Made by a program: the position numbers and the translations under genes. From Salticus scenicus (lineage: Eukaryota > Arthropoda > Arachnida > Araneae > Salticidae): 64,000 nucleotides of DNA. Positions within the stretch are counted from its first letter, which is position 1. The number at the start of each line of letters is the position of its first letter. Location of the stretch: contig OZ005652.1 in the NCBI GenBank assembly GCA_963930645.1, positions 316,429,152 through 316,493,151 of the forward strand, in the 5' to 3' direction. Positions 37,283 through 49,176 of the stretch are shown here, one piece after another. Under the pieces are notes generated by a model, which saw only the letters and a list, made by a program, of their open reading frames with translations, had not been told where the DNA came from and did no database searches.

Positions 37283-37415
37283 AATAATCTGGTGTGTCAC
37301 TCACACGACTTTCTCTTACCCTGAAATTTAATACTATAAATACAGGTTGCAGATTCAGAGGTAAAATAACGAGTACTGTCATGTAAACCTGTGTTAAACA
37401 ATTCAAATTAGGCTT
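37283..37415 (-). mobile_element. TE-H 3' end (inverted), fused to array A
   Basis: It begins AATAATCTGGTGTGTCACTC and continues CACACGACTTTCTCTTACCC, ATTTAATACTATAAATACAG and GTGTTAAACAATTCA. This is the reverse complement of the right end of the TE-H copy at 24.85-26.02 kb over about 130 bp. It stops where array A units start. Confidence 0.75.
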
Positions 37416-37882
37416 CGGCCTAAGGCAGCGGGACCTGAAATAGTTGACTAAAATTATTAGAAAAATGTATTGTCACCGTGTTGTGAGCTGTCCTGAAAGT
37501 TTCAAATGTCTAGCTAGTCGGAAAGTTAGTGAAAAATCGATTGCAAGCTTTGTACTGATAACGCTGTCGAAGGCAGCAGGAACCCGAAACAGTTGGCTAA
37601 AGGTATTAAGAAAATGTATTTTCATCGTGTTCTGAACTATTCTGAAAGTTTCAAATTTCTAGCTAGTCGGGAAGTTGGTTAAATAAATTTTCTGTCGAAT
37701 CATATAAGCGCTGCCGGAGGCAGCGGGACTTGAAATAGTTGACTAAAATTATTAGAAAAATGTATTGCAACCGTGTTGTGAGCTGTCCTGAAAATTTCAA
37801 ATATCTAGCTAGTCGAGAAGTTAGTTAAAAATCAATAACAAACAAACAAACAAGAATCGAAGGTAATAAAAACATGGTAAAA
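37415..37882 (-). repeat. array A, three units on the minus strand (copy 3)
   Basis: The inverted box CTAGCTAGTC occurs at about 37511, 37659 and 37806 (spacing ~147). The array ends with (CAAA)n, CAAGAATCGAAGGTAATAAA and ACATGG, the reverse complement of the left flank of the 3.8-kb copy. This copy is complete on its array start side and truncated on the other. Confidence 0.85.
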
Positions 37883-37889
37883 AAAGGAC

Positions 37890-40019
37890 TAATTTGTATT
37901 AAATTATATCACAGATCTATGCCGCATGATTTAATTTACTGCACAGAAAAAAGCTATAGCCATTCTTTAAAAAGTAAATTTAACTCTCTCTCTCTCTGCA
38001 GTATATCTTAATTTACATGGAAGATAAAATAAAGAGAATTCGAATATGAATTTTTCATAGATTCATGTGCAACTACACTTCTTGAGAACTATCGAGTTCA
38101 AATCAATTTTATTAGTTTAAACATAAATACTGATATTTAAACTCCAACCAAATTAGCATTAAAAAAAAAAAAAAAACCTAATTTCCAGTTTAGTTTCTTC
38201 CATAATTTCGAATTTTCAAAATTCTGAGTGAGTTGAATTGTAAATTTTCGGTATTGTATTGTCAAGGTAAATGCTGCATTTAAAGATTATATAATAGAGA
38301 AAGTTGCATCTTTCAAGTTATCGTAATCAATCATGATGACAGGTTACCTAATATGTTTTCACGTGATAGTCCATTGCAATGCTTACAAATAAAAATAAAG
38401 GGCTTAATCGAGCAATTAAACCCTTCAATAATCAAGCCACGCCTTGCATCCTCTTTTGTATTTACATGAAAGGACTCAAAACATATAAAGAAAATTAATT
38501 CCGTTTTCAACGATATAAAAATTAAGGTACAACTGTAAATATTTTTTTTAAATTGCAAATAATACTATTAAAATGCGCAGGAATAGAATGGTGATATTAT
38601 TTTTCAAATTAGAACAAACTGTCCGTGATAGTGATGTCTTTTAATAAGATTTCATTGAAAATTCATTCAAAATACCAACCTTGACACGATTTTATGAAAA
38701 TTTCTGTCTTTAATGGGACTCTATTCTCTACCTATCGTCGTCGAAAGCCAAAAGCCATGTTATTGTATAGGTGAATTTGTTATTAGAATTACTCATTGTC
38801 ATTTTGTTTTTATTCCGTTTAAATATTCAGAACGTTAAATTTGTTCTTGTTTACCATAGATTTAAATGTTTAATATTTAATATTTCATTTTGAAGATAAA
38901 ATTTGCTAAAAATGAACTGAACGTATTTTTTACATTTTATAGTTTCAAAATTAAAGAATTGTAAATTAAATTTTTGAAAAACAAGAACATCATTTTTTGC
39001 ATTTTTTAGCTCGAAAATGAAATATTAAAAAATTTATTATCATAAAACAAGAACAAACTTAGCGGTTATGATTTTTCTTAATAGGAAAATGGAAATTTAA
39101 AAAGAAAAGGTAGGTAAAATTTTTAGTTATTTTCGTAACAAATTTCACATGTTCATTTCACAATTTCACCGAGTTACAGGGGATTTGGTGATCGAAAACG
39201 GGTAAATTGTAAGGGTTAAACTAACGTGACGACACACTAATCCCATGCTCTTCTATTGAGATTTTTTTTTTTTTTTTTTTTCAAAATTATTCATTACCTA
39301 ATATATATATTTTTTTTTAAATCCGTTTTCACAAATAGGAAATCGTTAAATTGATTCCTGTTTTCTGAAAATTAATTTTTAATTTTTAAATTTTTTCTTA
39401 TTGAGGCTATAAACCTAAAAAAAAAAAAAATGTACTTAGTTAATTTTCGGAAGTTAGTGCTTTTAAATGAAATAATAAAAATTCGAAAAAATAATTTTTG
39501 AAAAACGTAAATCAATTTAATGGTTATAAATTTTCTAAAAGCGAAAACGGGGTTAAAAAAAAAAAAAAAAAAAAAAAATCATTATGGGTAATGAGTAATT
39601 TTTAAAACAAATATCTCCACAGAATAAAATAGGATTTGGCTGCCGTCCCCATTAGGTAAAGTATACCCTTAAGAACATTTTTATTATTATTATTATTATT
39701 ATTTTATTTATTTATTTATTTATTTATTATTTATTTATTTACTTATTTTGGAAAACATTATTCGGTTTTAATAATCGTAATAAGAATGATTGTAACATTT
39801 CTTTGCTTCGGAGTAAAATACGCACTCGAAATTGCGTCGTATGGTAGTTAGATTATTCTGAAAATCGGCTTAAAATGAAAATTTGACACGATTTTTTTCT
39901 TTTATACAAAATTTGAAAACACCGTGAGATTTTTTAAATATTTGAGTTATAACTCCTGGGAATTTAAAACCTTTTAAAAACGAAAAAAGAAAGGAAATTT
40001 AAATGAAAAACATGTTTTA
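37890..40019. other. AT-rich DNA, no gene recognised
   Basis: It holds poly(A) at 38160-38176 and 39557-39578, poly(T) at 39260-39281 and TTTA/ATT repeats at 39690-39745. Some AAAATGGAAATT words recur but no units could be defined. Confidence 0.6.
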
Positions 40020-40199
40020 TCTATATATATAAAAGAGTAAACTCACTGATTCACTGATTCACTGATTCACTGATTCACTGACTCAACACGGTTGTGGCGA
40101 TCCTATGGGAGATAGAGTCACAATTTTTGGTGAGCAGGTTGATTTTAGGACCCTGACGCTCACAAAGACGGGATTTTGCGAAATACCCCCCTGTTCCCC

Positions 40200-41190
40200 C
40201 CTGGGGGGGGCAGAAGGCAAAAACCATCTTTATAAGCATAACTCGGCTCCAAATTGCTTCACGGTGAAGAAATTGCAGATAGGGAGACTAGACTTAAATA
40301 CAAAAAAATCGTTTTCTGCGATTTTGGAATTTTGGATTTTTAAGGGGGGTAGGGGGTAAAAATGAGATTTTCGGGGGCGCATAAGGCAAAAACTCGGCAC
40401 CAAATTACTTCACAGTGAAGAAATTGCAGATGGGGAGACTAGAATTGAATACGAAAAAATCATTTTCTGCGATTTTGGAATTTTTGATTTTTAAGGGGGG
40501 AAGGGGGTGAAAATGATTTTCGGAGGTGCAGAAGGCAAAAACAACTTTATAAGCATAACTCGGCTCCAAATTGCTTCACAAGGAAGAAATTGCAGATAGA
40601 GAGACTAGACTTGAATACAAAAAAATCATTTTCTGCGATTTTGGAATTTTGGATTTTTAAGGGGGGTAGGGGTAAAAATGAGGTTTTTGGGGACACATAA
40701 GGAAAAAACACATTTATAAGTATAACTCGGTACCAAATTACTTCACAGTGAAGAAATTGCAGAGGGGGAGACTAGAATTGAATACGAAAAAATCATTTTC
40801 TGCGATTTTGGAATTATTGATTTTTAAGGGGGGAAGGGGGTGAAAATGATTTTCGGAGGTGCAGAAGGCAAAAACAGCTTTATAAGCATAACTCGGCTGC
40901 AATTTGCTTCACGAGGAAGAAATTGCAGATGGAGAGACTAGACCTGAATAAAAAAAATTACTTTCTGCGATTTTGGAATTTTGGATTTTTAAGGGGGAAA
41001 AGGGGTGAAAATGATTTTCGGAGGCGCAGGAGGCAAAAACACCTTTATAAGCATAACTCGGCTCGAAATTACTTCACGATGAAAAAATTGCAGATGGGGA
41101 GACTAGACTTAAGTACAAAAAAATTATTTTCTGCGATTTTGGAATTTTGGATTTTTAAAGGGGAGAGGGGGTAAAAAGGATTTTCGGGGG
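40200..41190 (+). repeat. ~165-bp tandem array inside the Helitron
   Basis: Six units contain GAAGGCAAAAAC, TTTATAAGCATAACTCGGCT, AAATTRCTTCAC, GAAGAAATTGCAGATGGGGA, CTAGACTTGAATAC, TTTTCTGCGATTTTGGAATT and a purine run of G and A. A seventh diverged unit lies at 41650-41820. Related words recur in the second Helitron at 60655-60775. The 83-84-codon frames here are repeat-encoded. Confidence 0.85.
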
Positions 41191-41969
41191 GAAATTTAGC
41201 AATATATGGATTTTCGAGTAAAATTCTAGCAGTAATAGCTCAAAGATATATATATATATATATAAGCCAAACGTCTTCTTGAAGGTATTTGCAAAAATTG
41301 ATTTTTTCCGATTTTCGATTTTTGGGGGGAGTTACGAAGGGGCAAATTCGACCCTCCCCCTTTTAGCACTAAATTCGTCCGTGGAAATCTATAGGAGCTG
41401 AGGTCACAAATTTTAGTGTGTGGCTTATTTACGTGTGTCCAAAACCCATTGTAACGGGATTTTGTGAAAGCCCCCCCCCTTTACCCCTTTGGGGGCGTGG
41501 TGGGGAATAAAAGAGTAAAATCACTGATTCACAGATTCAACACAGCCGTGGCAATTCTATGGGAGACAGTCTCGCAAATTTTGGTGAGCACGTTGGTTTT
41601 AGGACCCTGACGTCCAATTTTGCAAACTATCCCCCCGCTCCCCCTGGGGGGGCAGAAGGCAAAACCTCCCTTATAAGCATAATTCGGCTCCAAATAGCTT
41701 CACGGTGACGAAATTGCAAACAGAGGGGCTGGAATTGAGTGCAAAAAAAAAGCATTTTCTGTGATTTGAGTTTTGGATTTTTAAGAGGGGGGAGGAGGTA
41801 AAAACTATCTTCAGAGGCAAATTTAGCAAAATACGGGTTTTCGAGTAAAACTGTTCCAATAACAGCACAAAGATATAGAAAATCGCCAAGAGTCTTCTTG
41901 AGGATATTTCCAAAACATCATGTTTGGTTTTTTGTGATGTTCGATTATTTTTATTTATTTATTTTTTTT

Positions 41970-43020
41970 TTTTTGGGGGGGGGGGGGGGAGTTACGAGGG
42001 GGCAAATTCGAGCCCATCTTTTAGCGCTAAATTCATCCGGGGAAATCTATAGGACCTGAGGTTACAAATTTTAGTGAGTGGCTTACTTACGTGTGTCTGA
42101 CACCCACTGTAATGGGGTTTTGCGAAAGTTCCCCCATTTCCCCTTGGGGGGGGGGCAATATATACCCGTTTTCAAGTATAACTTTGCTTCAAATTATCGC
42201 AGTAAGATTAATTTGTATATGTGGGTTGTTTATGCTTTTCCAACGCGCACAGTAAAGGGATTTTACAAATTTTCACCCTTTCCCCCTTCAAAGGCGGGGA
42301 GAGAGGCAAAAAAACGCTTTTAAGAGTAACTCTGCTCCAAATTATCTCATAATAACGAGTTTTTGATAGGTCGATTGGTTATGCGTACTCAAGACACACA
42401 CTACTAAAGGATTTTGTAAAATTCCACCTTATCCCCCTTGGGGTGGGGTGGGACAAAATCATGTTTTCATGCGTAACTCTGCTCCAATCTATCTTGATGA
42501 TTTTTTATGTGCGGGCTGGTTATGCGTTCCCAACACGCACTAAAAGGGGATTTTTGTGAACTTTTCCTTTTCCTACCTTCAAAAGTGGGGTGGGGGCAAA
42601 AACACGTTTTAAAAAGTAACTCTGCTCCAAATTATCTCAGGAAAGCGATTTTTTGATAGGTTGATTGGTTATGTGTACTCAACACAAACTACAAAGGGAT
42701 TATTTGGAATTCCGTGCTATCATCCCCTTGAGGGTTGGGGGTTATTTAAAACATGTTTTCATGCGTAACTCTGTTCCAAACTATCTTAGAATGGCAATTT
42801 TTGATGCGTGGACTGCTTATGCGTATTCAACACACACCACAAATTGATTTTTTGAAACTCCATCCTACGGGGACATGTATTCAGTTAAGAGCGGGCCGGA
42901 GGGGGAGGGGCTAAAAAACACGTTTTAAAACATAGCTTTACTTCAAATAATCCTAGAATCCCAATTTTTTAATATGTGGGCTAGGTATGTATATGCAACA
43001 TGCACTATAAAGGGATTTTG
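41970..43020 (+). repeat. ~140-bp tandem array inside the Helitron (second type)
   Basis: Units share CCCCTTGGGG, a CATGTTTTCATGCGTAACTC box, TCTGCTCCAAATTATCT, GGTTATGCGTACTCAACACA and AAAGGGATTTTGT. Copies are imperfect and alternate in two variants. Long G runs (41977-41990 and 42147-42156) are striking in this AT background. Confidence 0.75.
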
Positions 43021-43094
43021 TGAAGTGTGGCGAGTGGGAAAACTGCTATCGCAGTATCGATGATTTTAACTTAGATTTTGACTGATTTTAATGA

Positions 43095-43135
<41 letters not shown>

Positions 43136-43199
43136 ATATGGCATTCTGAGACTTCATTTCAATATAATGAACAGCGAAGCGGGCAAAGCCTGCTAGTGC

Positions 43200-45415
43200 T
43201 ATATAAAAAAGGTAATGTCAGTTCAAGAATAGACACCCGTAATATTGATGAATAAAAACATTGTAATAAAGTGACATAAACTGCGAAATAGCGCAACATC
43301 TGTTTCGAATGGAAATAATTAAATATGACGATTCGTCAAATAAAGCAAAGTACACGGCAGTCGTGCCTGGCGGAAGATCTTGCTTATTTATTTATTTTAT
43401 TTTATTTTATTTTATTTTTTACACAAAACAATTGAAAACTTATTGCGTGTTTTGGAATTTATGGTGTTTGCTAAAAATATTTACTCATCATCCAGCATTT
43501 CGATACAATTTAAAATATGCCAGAGTAACGTCGTGCTTATTATCTTAGACTGTGGTGCGCAAAAATTTCTGACGGCAACTTCACACTGAATCTTATGCCA
43601 TTGTACTATATGTTAAATGCTAAATATCATATGTACCACATGTTAAATTGTAAAATATATTTATCATAGCATTCAAATGTTCATGTATTTTAAATATGTG
43701 TCTTGTGAATTAAGTTTATATAGTATTTATTCATTTTTACTTTTATTTATTTCTGAAAAATTATTACATTTCATAACTTCTTTGGTCGAGTAAGAGTACC
43801 AATAAAACCCCAATAAGTGGGCATGGGGAAATAAGTCCCCCTGTTCTACCCGGCCAGCACAAAGGTTTGAACCAGTATACGTTTGAGAATAGACTGTGGA
43901 GTAACAGTTTTGTTAATTTTCAACAGTGTGAAAAGAAAAGATTTTGTTTTCTTCCAAACTAACCAAATTAAGAAGTATTTTAAAATACATAGTTTTGATA
44001 GAAGAAAAAGAAGGAACTCTTCTTTAAATATTAATTAAGTAGTAAATAATTTTAATATTTCTTTATGAAATTAATATTGCCCCTAATTTAGTTTCCAAAA
44101 ATTTTGGAACGTCTTTAGACTTAAAAGGGAAAAAAAAAAAAAAAAAAAAAAAAAGAATAGAATTTTAAAATGGATTATTAATAAATTTGTCATTCTTAAT
44201 CATTCGGTACACACATCTTCGAAAAAAGATGCAAGATTAATAATTGAAAAAAAAAAAAAAAATCAAATTTGTTTTTGTGTTTTTTAATCTTTAAGGTATT
44301 AGAGATGTGATTGACCTTGCACCAACTATTAGGCGTAAGGGGAATAACCTAGGTTACTAGTTACAAAAAATATATATGGATGTTGATTTTTTTTTAATAA
44401 ACAAGTCAATAAACCTTAGTTCCGAATGTGGCAGGAAATGAAATCTATGGACTGTTATTCACTTTTGATAGTCTTTCTAAGAGTACTACTAACCCGTTGT
44501 ACCACAACAGACGACAGCACCTCTTCATCTCAAGTTCAACCGACCCGCAGATTAAGTCATCACAAAACACTCCCCATTCACAAACAGCTTCACTTCCGAA
44601 TTCGTAACTCTTCATTTCATGGGAGATTTTTTATTCATATTTCGATAAATCCCCGTCTTCTTTTACCACTGACCCATACATGAAGCAACAAACACACAAC
44701 AAGGCGCAAAACAAGTAGTTTAAACCAATGAAGCCGTCTTTTGACAAAAAATGTAAACATCGTTACCCACTGACACAGACGTACGTACACTTGGTGGTTA
44801 GAGGTGTGCCCCTGCCAAAAAACCATTCGTAATTCAACAATAACAGTTGTTCAATTCCAGTTGTGGCAGTGCAGCTGGGATTCTGTAATAGTTATCCGGT
44901 CTTTTTCTTAGATAAGTGGGGAGGACCTGGAGTTCCTACCTTGAACTGCTGGAGAAGGGCTAAAAAATCGTTTTTCCAAGTGGGTTAGTCGTCACAAGGA
45001 AACGTGGGGACTTTTTTTTATATAATTTTTCACCCTGCTAACAAGGATATGCCCCTTCGCGCGTACACATAATGTGTTAAGTAGAATGCCATGCCTTGTA
45101 ATACGAATTAAATGAGAGGTGACGATAATAGTGGTTTTTAAATTACAAACTTCATTCAAGTTACAGAAATTTCGCCCAGATTAAAGTAATTTCATGCAAA
45201 TTCAGAACTTTATGAACATGTAGATTTAAACAGATTGATTAATATATTGAAAAAAAAAAAAATATAGAAGCTACAAATGTATTTAAGGTAAAATAATGCT
45301 GAAAGACTTCTTCGGTTTAATTAAAAAAAATATATATATATTATTTAAAAAATTATACAGACACGACATTATTTCATTATTTAAAACATGAAAATCTGAC
45401 ATTGACAGATTTTAA
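43200..45415. other. mostly AT-rich DNA with a mixed-composition patch
   Basis: It contains a TTTTA repeat at 43387-43420 and poly(A) at 44130-44154 and 44247-44262. A GC-balanced patch lies at 44420-45100. The 85-codon frame at 44426-44683 begins with a hydrophobic, signal-like N-terminus (MDCYSLLIVFLRVLL) but turns basic and unstructured, and I recognise nothing in it. Confidence 0.45.
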
Positions 45416-48400
45416 TTTAGTGCCAGAGGCCTAGTGCTAAACTTGTTAATATCGACAAATTCTTATTTAGTTAATTCGTGACGATCTAAATTCCATGATA
45501 AAGTTTTCATTAAATCAAACCAATGTGTTTCAGCTGCAGATATTGTAACAAATAACGTTGGAAGTCCAAACTGTCTTATAGCCGCAAAACAACATTTTTT
45601 CTCTTTTTCCCAATGAGGGGGAGGTGTGCCTTGGGAGGGACTCATGTCAAAGGTGTGCCTTGGGGGGGGACTCATGTCAAAGTTGTACCTTGGGGGGGAC
45701 TCATGTCAAAGTTGGGCCTTGGGGGGACTCATGTCAAAGTTAGGCCTGGGGGGGGACTCATGTCAAAGTTGGGCCTTGGGGGGCTCATGTCAAAGTTGTA
45801 CCTTGGGGGGGGACTCATGTCAAAGTTGGGCCTGGGGGGGACTCATGTCAAAGTTGGGCCTTGGGGGGACTCATGTCAAACTTGGGCCTTGGGGGGACTT
45901 CATTCAATAAATCCCCATTCAATAAACCGACTGAAATAGGCCATTAGCACTATTAAGAGTGTATTTTAAAAATTTGACAACGCTGTACCGGCTGAAACAG
46001 GGGTACATTGGGGGGGACTCATGTCAAAGTTGGGCCTTGGGGGGACTTCATTCAATAAATCCCCATTCAATAAACCGACTGAAATAGGCCCTTAGCACTA
46101 TTAAGAGTGTATTTTAAAAATTCGACAACGCTGTACCGACTGAAATAGGGGTACCTTGGGGGGGACTCATGTCAAAGTTGGGCCTTGGGGGGACTTCATT
46201 CAGTAAATCCCCATTCAATAAACCGACTGAAATAGGCCCTTAGCACTATTAAGAGTGCATTATAAAAATTCGACAACGCTGTACCGACTGAAATAGGGGT
46301 ACCTTGGGGGGGACTCATGTCAAAGTTGGGCCTGGGGGAGGACTCATGTCAAAGTTGGGCCTGGGGGGGACTTCATTCAATAAATCCCCATTCAATAAAC
46401 CGACTGAAATAGGCCCTTAGCACTATTAAGAGTGTATTATAAAAATTCGACAACGCTGTACCGACTGAAATAGGGGTACCTTTGGGGGGACTCATGTCAA
46501 AGTTGGGACTTGGGGGACTTCATTCAATAAATCCCCATTCAATAAACCGACTGAAATAGGCCCTTAGCACTATTAAGAGTGTATTATAAAAATTCGACAA
46601 CGCTGTACCGACTGAAATAAGGGTACCTTGGGGGGGGGACTCATGTCAAAGTTGGGCCTTGGGGGGACTCATGTCAAAGTTAGGCCTGGGGGGGGACTCA
46701 TGTCAAAGTTGGGCCTTGGGGGGCTCATGTCAAAGTTGTACCTTGGGGGGGGACTCATGTCAAAGTTGGGCCTGGGGGGGGACTCATGTCAAAGTTGTGC
46801 CTTGGGGGGACTTCATTCAATAAATCCCCGTTCAATAAACCGACTGAAATAGGCCCTTAGCACTATTAAGAGTGTATTATAAAAATTCGACAACGCTGTA
46901 CCGACTGAAATAGGGGTACCTTGGGGGGGACTCATGTCAAAGTTGGGCCTTGGGGGGACTTCATTCAATAAATCCCCATTCAATAAACCGACTGAAATAG
47001 GCCATTAGCGCTATTAAGAGTGCATTTTAAAAATTCGACAACGCTGTACCGGCTGAAATAGGGGTACCTTGGGGGGGACTCATGTCAAAGTTGGGCCTTG
47101 GGGGGACTTCATTCAATAAATCCCCATTCAATAAACCGACTGAAATAGGCCCTTAGCACTATTAAGAGTGTATTTTAAAAATTCGACAACGCTGTACCGA
47201 CTGAAATAGGGGTACCTTGGGGGGGACTCATGTCAAAGTTGGACCTTGGGGGGACTTCATTCAGTAAATCCCCATTCAATAAACCGACTGAAATAGGCCC
47301 TTAGCACTATTAAGAGTGTATTATAAAAATTCGACAACGCTGTACCGACTGAAATAGGGGTACCTTGGGGGGGACTCATGTCAAAGTTGGGCCTGGGGGG
47401 GACTTCATTCAATAAATCCCCATTCAATAAACCGACTGAAATAGGCCCTTAGCACTATTAAGAGTGTATTATAAAAATTCGACAACGCTGTACCGACTGA
47501 AATAGGGGTACCTTTGGGGGGACTCATGTCAAAGTTGGGACTTGGGGGACTTCATTCAATAAATCCCCATTCAATAAACCGACTGAAATAGGCCCTTAGC
47601 ACTATTAAGAGTGTATTATAAAAATTCGACAACGCTGTACCGACTGAAATAGGGGTACCTTGGGGGGGACTCATGTCAAAGTTGGGCCTTGGGGGGACTC
47701 ATGTCAAAGTTAGGCCTGGGGGGGGACTCATGTCAAAGTTGGGCCTTGGGGGGCTCATGTCAAAGTTGTACCTTGGGGGGGGACTCATATCAAAGTTGGG
47801 CCTGGGGGGGGGACTCATGTCAAAGTTGGGCCTTGGGGGGACTTCATTCAATAAATCCCCGTTCAATAAACCGGCTGAAATAGGCCCTTAGCGCTATTAC
47901 GAGTGTATTATAAAAATTCGACAACGCTGTACCGACTGAAATAGGGGTACCTTGGGGGGGACTCATGTCAAAGTTGGGCCTTGGGGGGACTTCATTCAAT
48001 AAACCGACTGAAATAGGCCATTAGCACTATTAAGAGTGTATTTTAAAAATTCGACAACGCTGTACCGGCTGAAATAGGGGTACCTTGGGGGGGACTCATG
48101 TCAAAGTTGGGCCTTGGGGGGACTTCATTCAATAAATCCCCATTCAATAAACCGACTGAAATAGGCCCTTAGCACTATTAAGAGTGTATTTTAAAAATTC
48201 GACAACGCTGTACCGACTGAAATAGGGGTACCTTGGGGGGGACTCATGTCAAAGTTGGGCCTTGGGGGGACTTCATTCAGTAAATCCCCATTCAATAAAC
48301 CGACTGAAATAGGCCCTTAGCACTATTAAGAGTGTATTATAAAAATTCGACAACGCTGTACCGACTGAAATAGGGGTACCTTGGGGGGGACTCATGTCAA

Positions 48401-49037
48401 AGTTGGGCCTGGGGGAGGACTCATGTCAAAGTTGGGCCTGGGGGGGGACTTCATTCAATAAATCCCCATTCAATAAACCGACTGAAATAGGCCCTTAGCA
48501 CTATTAAGAGTGTATTATAAAAATTCGACAACGCTGTACCGACTGAAATAGGGGTACCTTTGGGGGGACTCATGTCAAAGTTGGGACTTGGGGGACTTCA
48601 TTCAATAAATCCCCATTCAATAAACCGACTGAAATAGGCCCTTAGCACTATTAAGAGTGTATTATAAAAATTCGACAACGCTGTACCGACTGAAATAGGG
48701 GTACCTTGGGGGGGACTCATGTCAAAGTTGGGCCTGGGGGGGACTTCATTCAATAAATCCCCATTCAATAAGCCGACTGAAATAGGCCCTTAGCACTATT
48801 AAGAGTGACGTATAAAAATTCGACAACGCTGTACCGACTGAAATAGGGGTACCTTGGGGGGGACTCATGTCAAAGTTGGGCCTGGGGGGGAACTCATGTC
48901 AAAGTTGGGCCTTGGGGGGACTTCATTCAATAAATCCCCATTCAATAAACCGACTGAAATAGGCCTCTAGCACTAATTAAGAGTGACCTATAAAAATTCG
49001 ACAACTGTACCGACTGAAATAGGCCTCTAGCACTAAA
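45416..49037. repeat. G-rich minisatellite with higher-order repeat, bounded by inverted 18-mers
   Basis: Two unit types alternate. The short unit (~25 bp) is GGACTCATGTCAAAGTTGGG followed by CCTTGGGGG. The compound unit (~145-150 bp) adds CTTCATTCAATAAATCCCCA, TTCAATAAACCGACTGAAAT, AGGCCCTTAGCACTATTAAG, AAATTCGACAACGCTGTACC and GACTGAAATAGGGGTACC. About 19 compound units lie between 45.89 and 49.02 kb. Marker variants recur at ~1.03 kb: GTTAGGCCTG at 45741, 46681 and 47711; CAGTAAATCC at 46201, 47262 and 48278; GGGACTTGGGGG at 46505, 47537 and 48583. The edges carry TTTAGTGCCAGAGGCCTA (45416) and its inverted near-copy TAGGCCTCTAGCACTAAA (49020-49037), matching 17/18. Long frames here are repeat-encoded. 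Confidence 0.9.
45433..45612 (-). pseudogene. Helitron replication-protein N-domain-like fragment
   Basis: On the minus strand from about 45612 the frame reads CCFAAIRQFGLPTLFVTISA and then AETHWFDLMKTLSWNLDRHE, ending at a stop near 45460. The pattern 'R-x-G-P/L-P-T-x-F-x-T-x-S-A-A/C-E-x-x-W' is the one I associate with the Helitron_like_N domain of Helitron Rep-helicase proteins. Only about 45 residues survive. The upstream part is replaced by the minisatellite, whose first units start at about 45610, and stops follow immediately downstream. Recognition is from memory of the family, not a search. Confidence 0.5.
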
Positions 49038-49039
49038 AA

Positions 49040-49168
49040 AAAAAAAAAAAAAAAGCAAACTTGGGGCTATTTTTAAGTTCAAACTTCCAACTTCTATACA
49101 ATTTGGAAAGTGTTCTTTAGAAAAATTTTGTGAAAGTGTAATAAAGATACAAGTCAATCGAGTGATAT
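49040..49168. other. unique-looking spacer
   Basis: A short AT-rich spacer with poly(A) at 49036-49054 lies between the minisatellite and the next transposon. Nothing recognised. Confidence 0.5.
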
Positions 49169-49176
49169 TTCTAGGT

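Larger units (their letters stand above)
40020..43196 (+). mobile_element. non-autonomous Helitron with both termini
   Basis: The 5' end TCTATATATATAAAAG starts directly after A 40019. The 3' end is AGCGGGCAAAGCCTGCTAG: a short G:C-rich hairpin overlapping CTAG at 43193-43196, followed by T. Insertion between A and T, a TC start and a CTRR end fit Helitrons, giving about 3.18 kb. It contains only repeats: (CACTGATT)n at 40045-40085, a ~165-bp array (40.2-41.2 kb), an internal duplicate of the 5' region at 41508-41690, a second ~140-bp array (42.0-43.0 kb) and (ATT)n at 43097-43133. No Rep/helicase is encoded. Confidence 0.8.

Noticed and set aside
40105..41174. Frames of 83-84 codons inside the 40-kb Helitron
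   Set aside because: Both are translations of the ~165-bp tandem repeat and end at frame-breaking G runs. No Rep or helicase motif is present.
44426..44683. Possible secreted peptide gene
   Set aside because: The hydrophobic start is followed by an unstructured basic tail with no cysteine pattern, and no exon context was visible.
45613..47891. Glycine-rich open frames with MSKLGLGG-type repeats (64-108 codons)
   Set aside because: They are translations of the minisatellite in phases where the unit length happens to avoid stops. All copies shift frame at variant units and have no start context or flanking gene.
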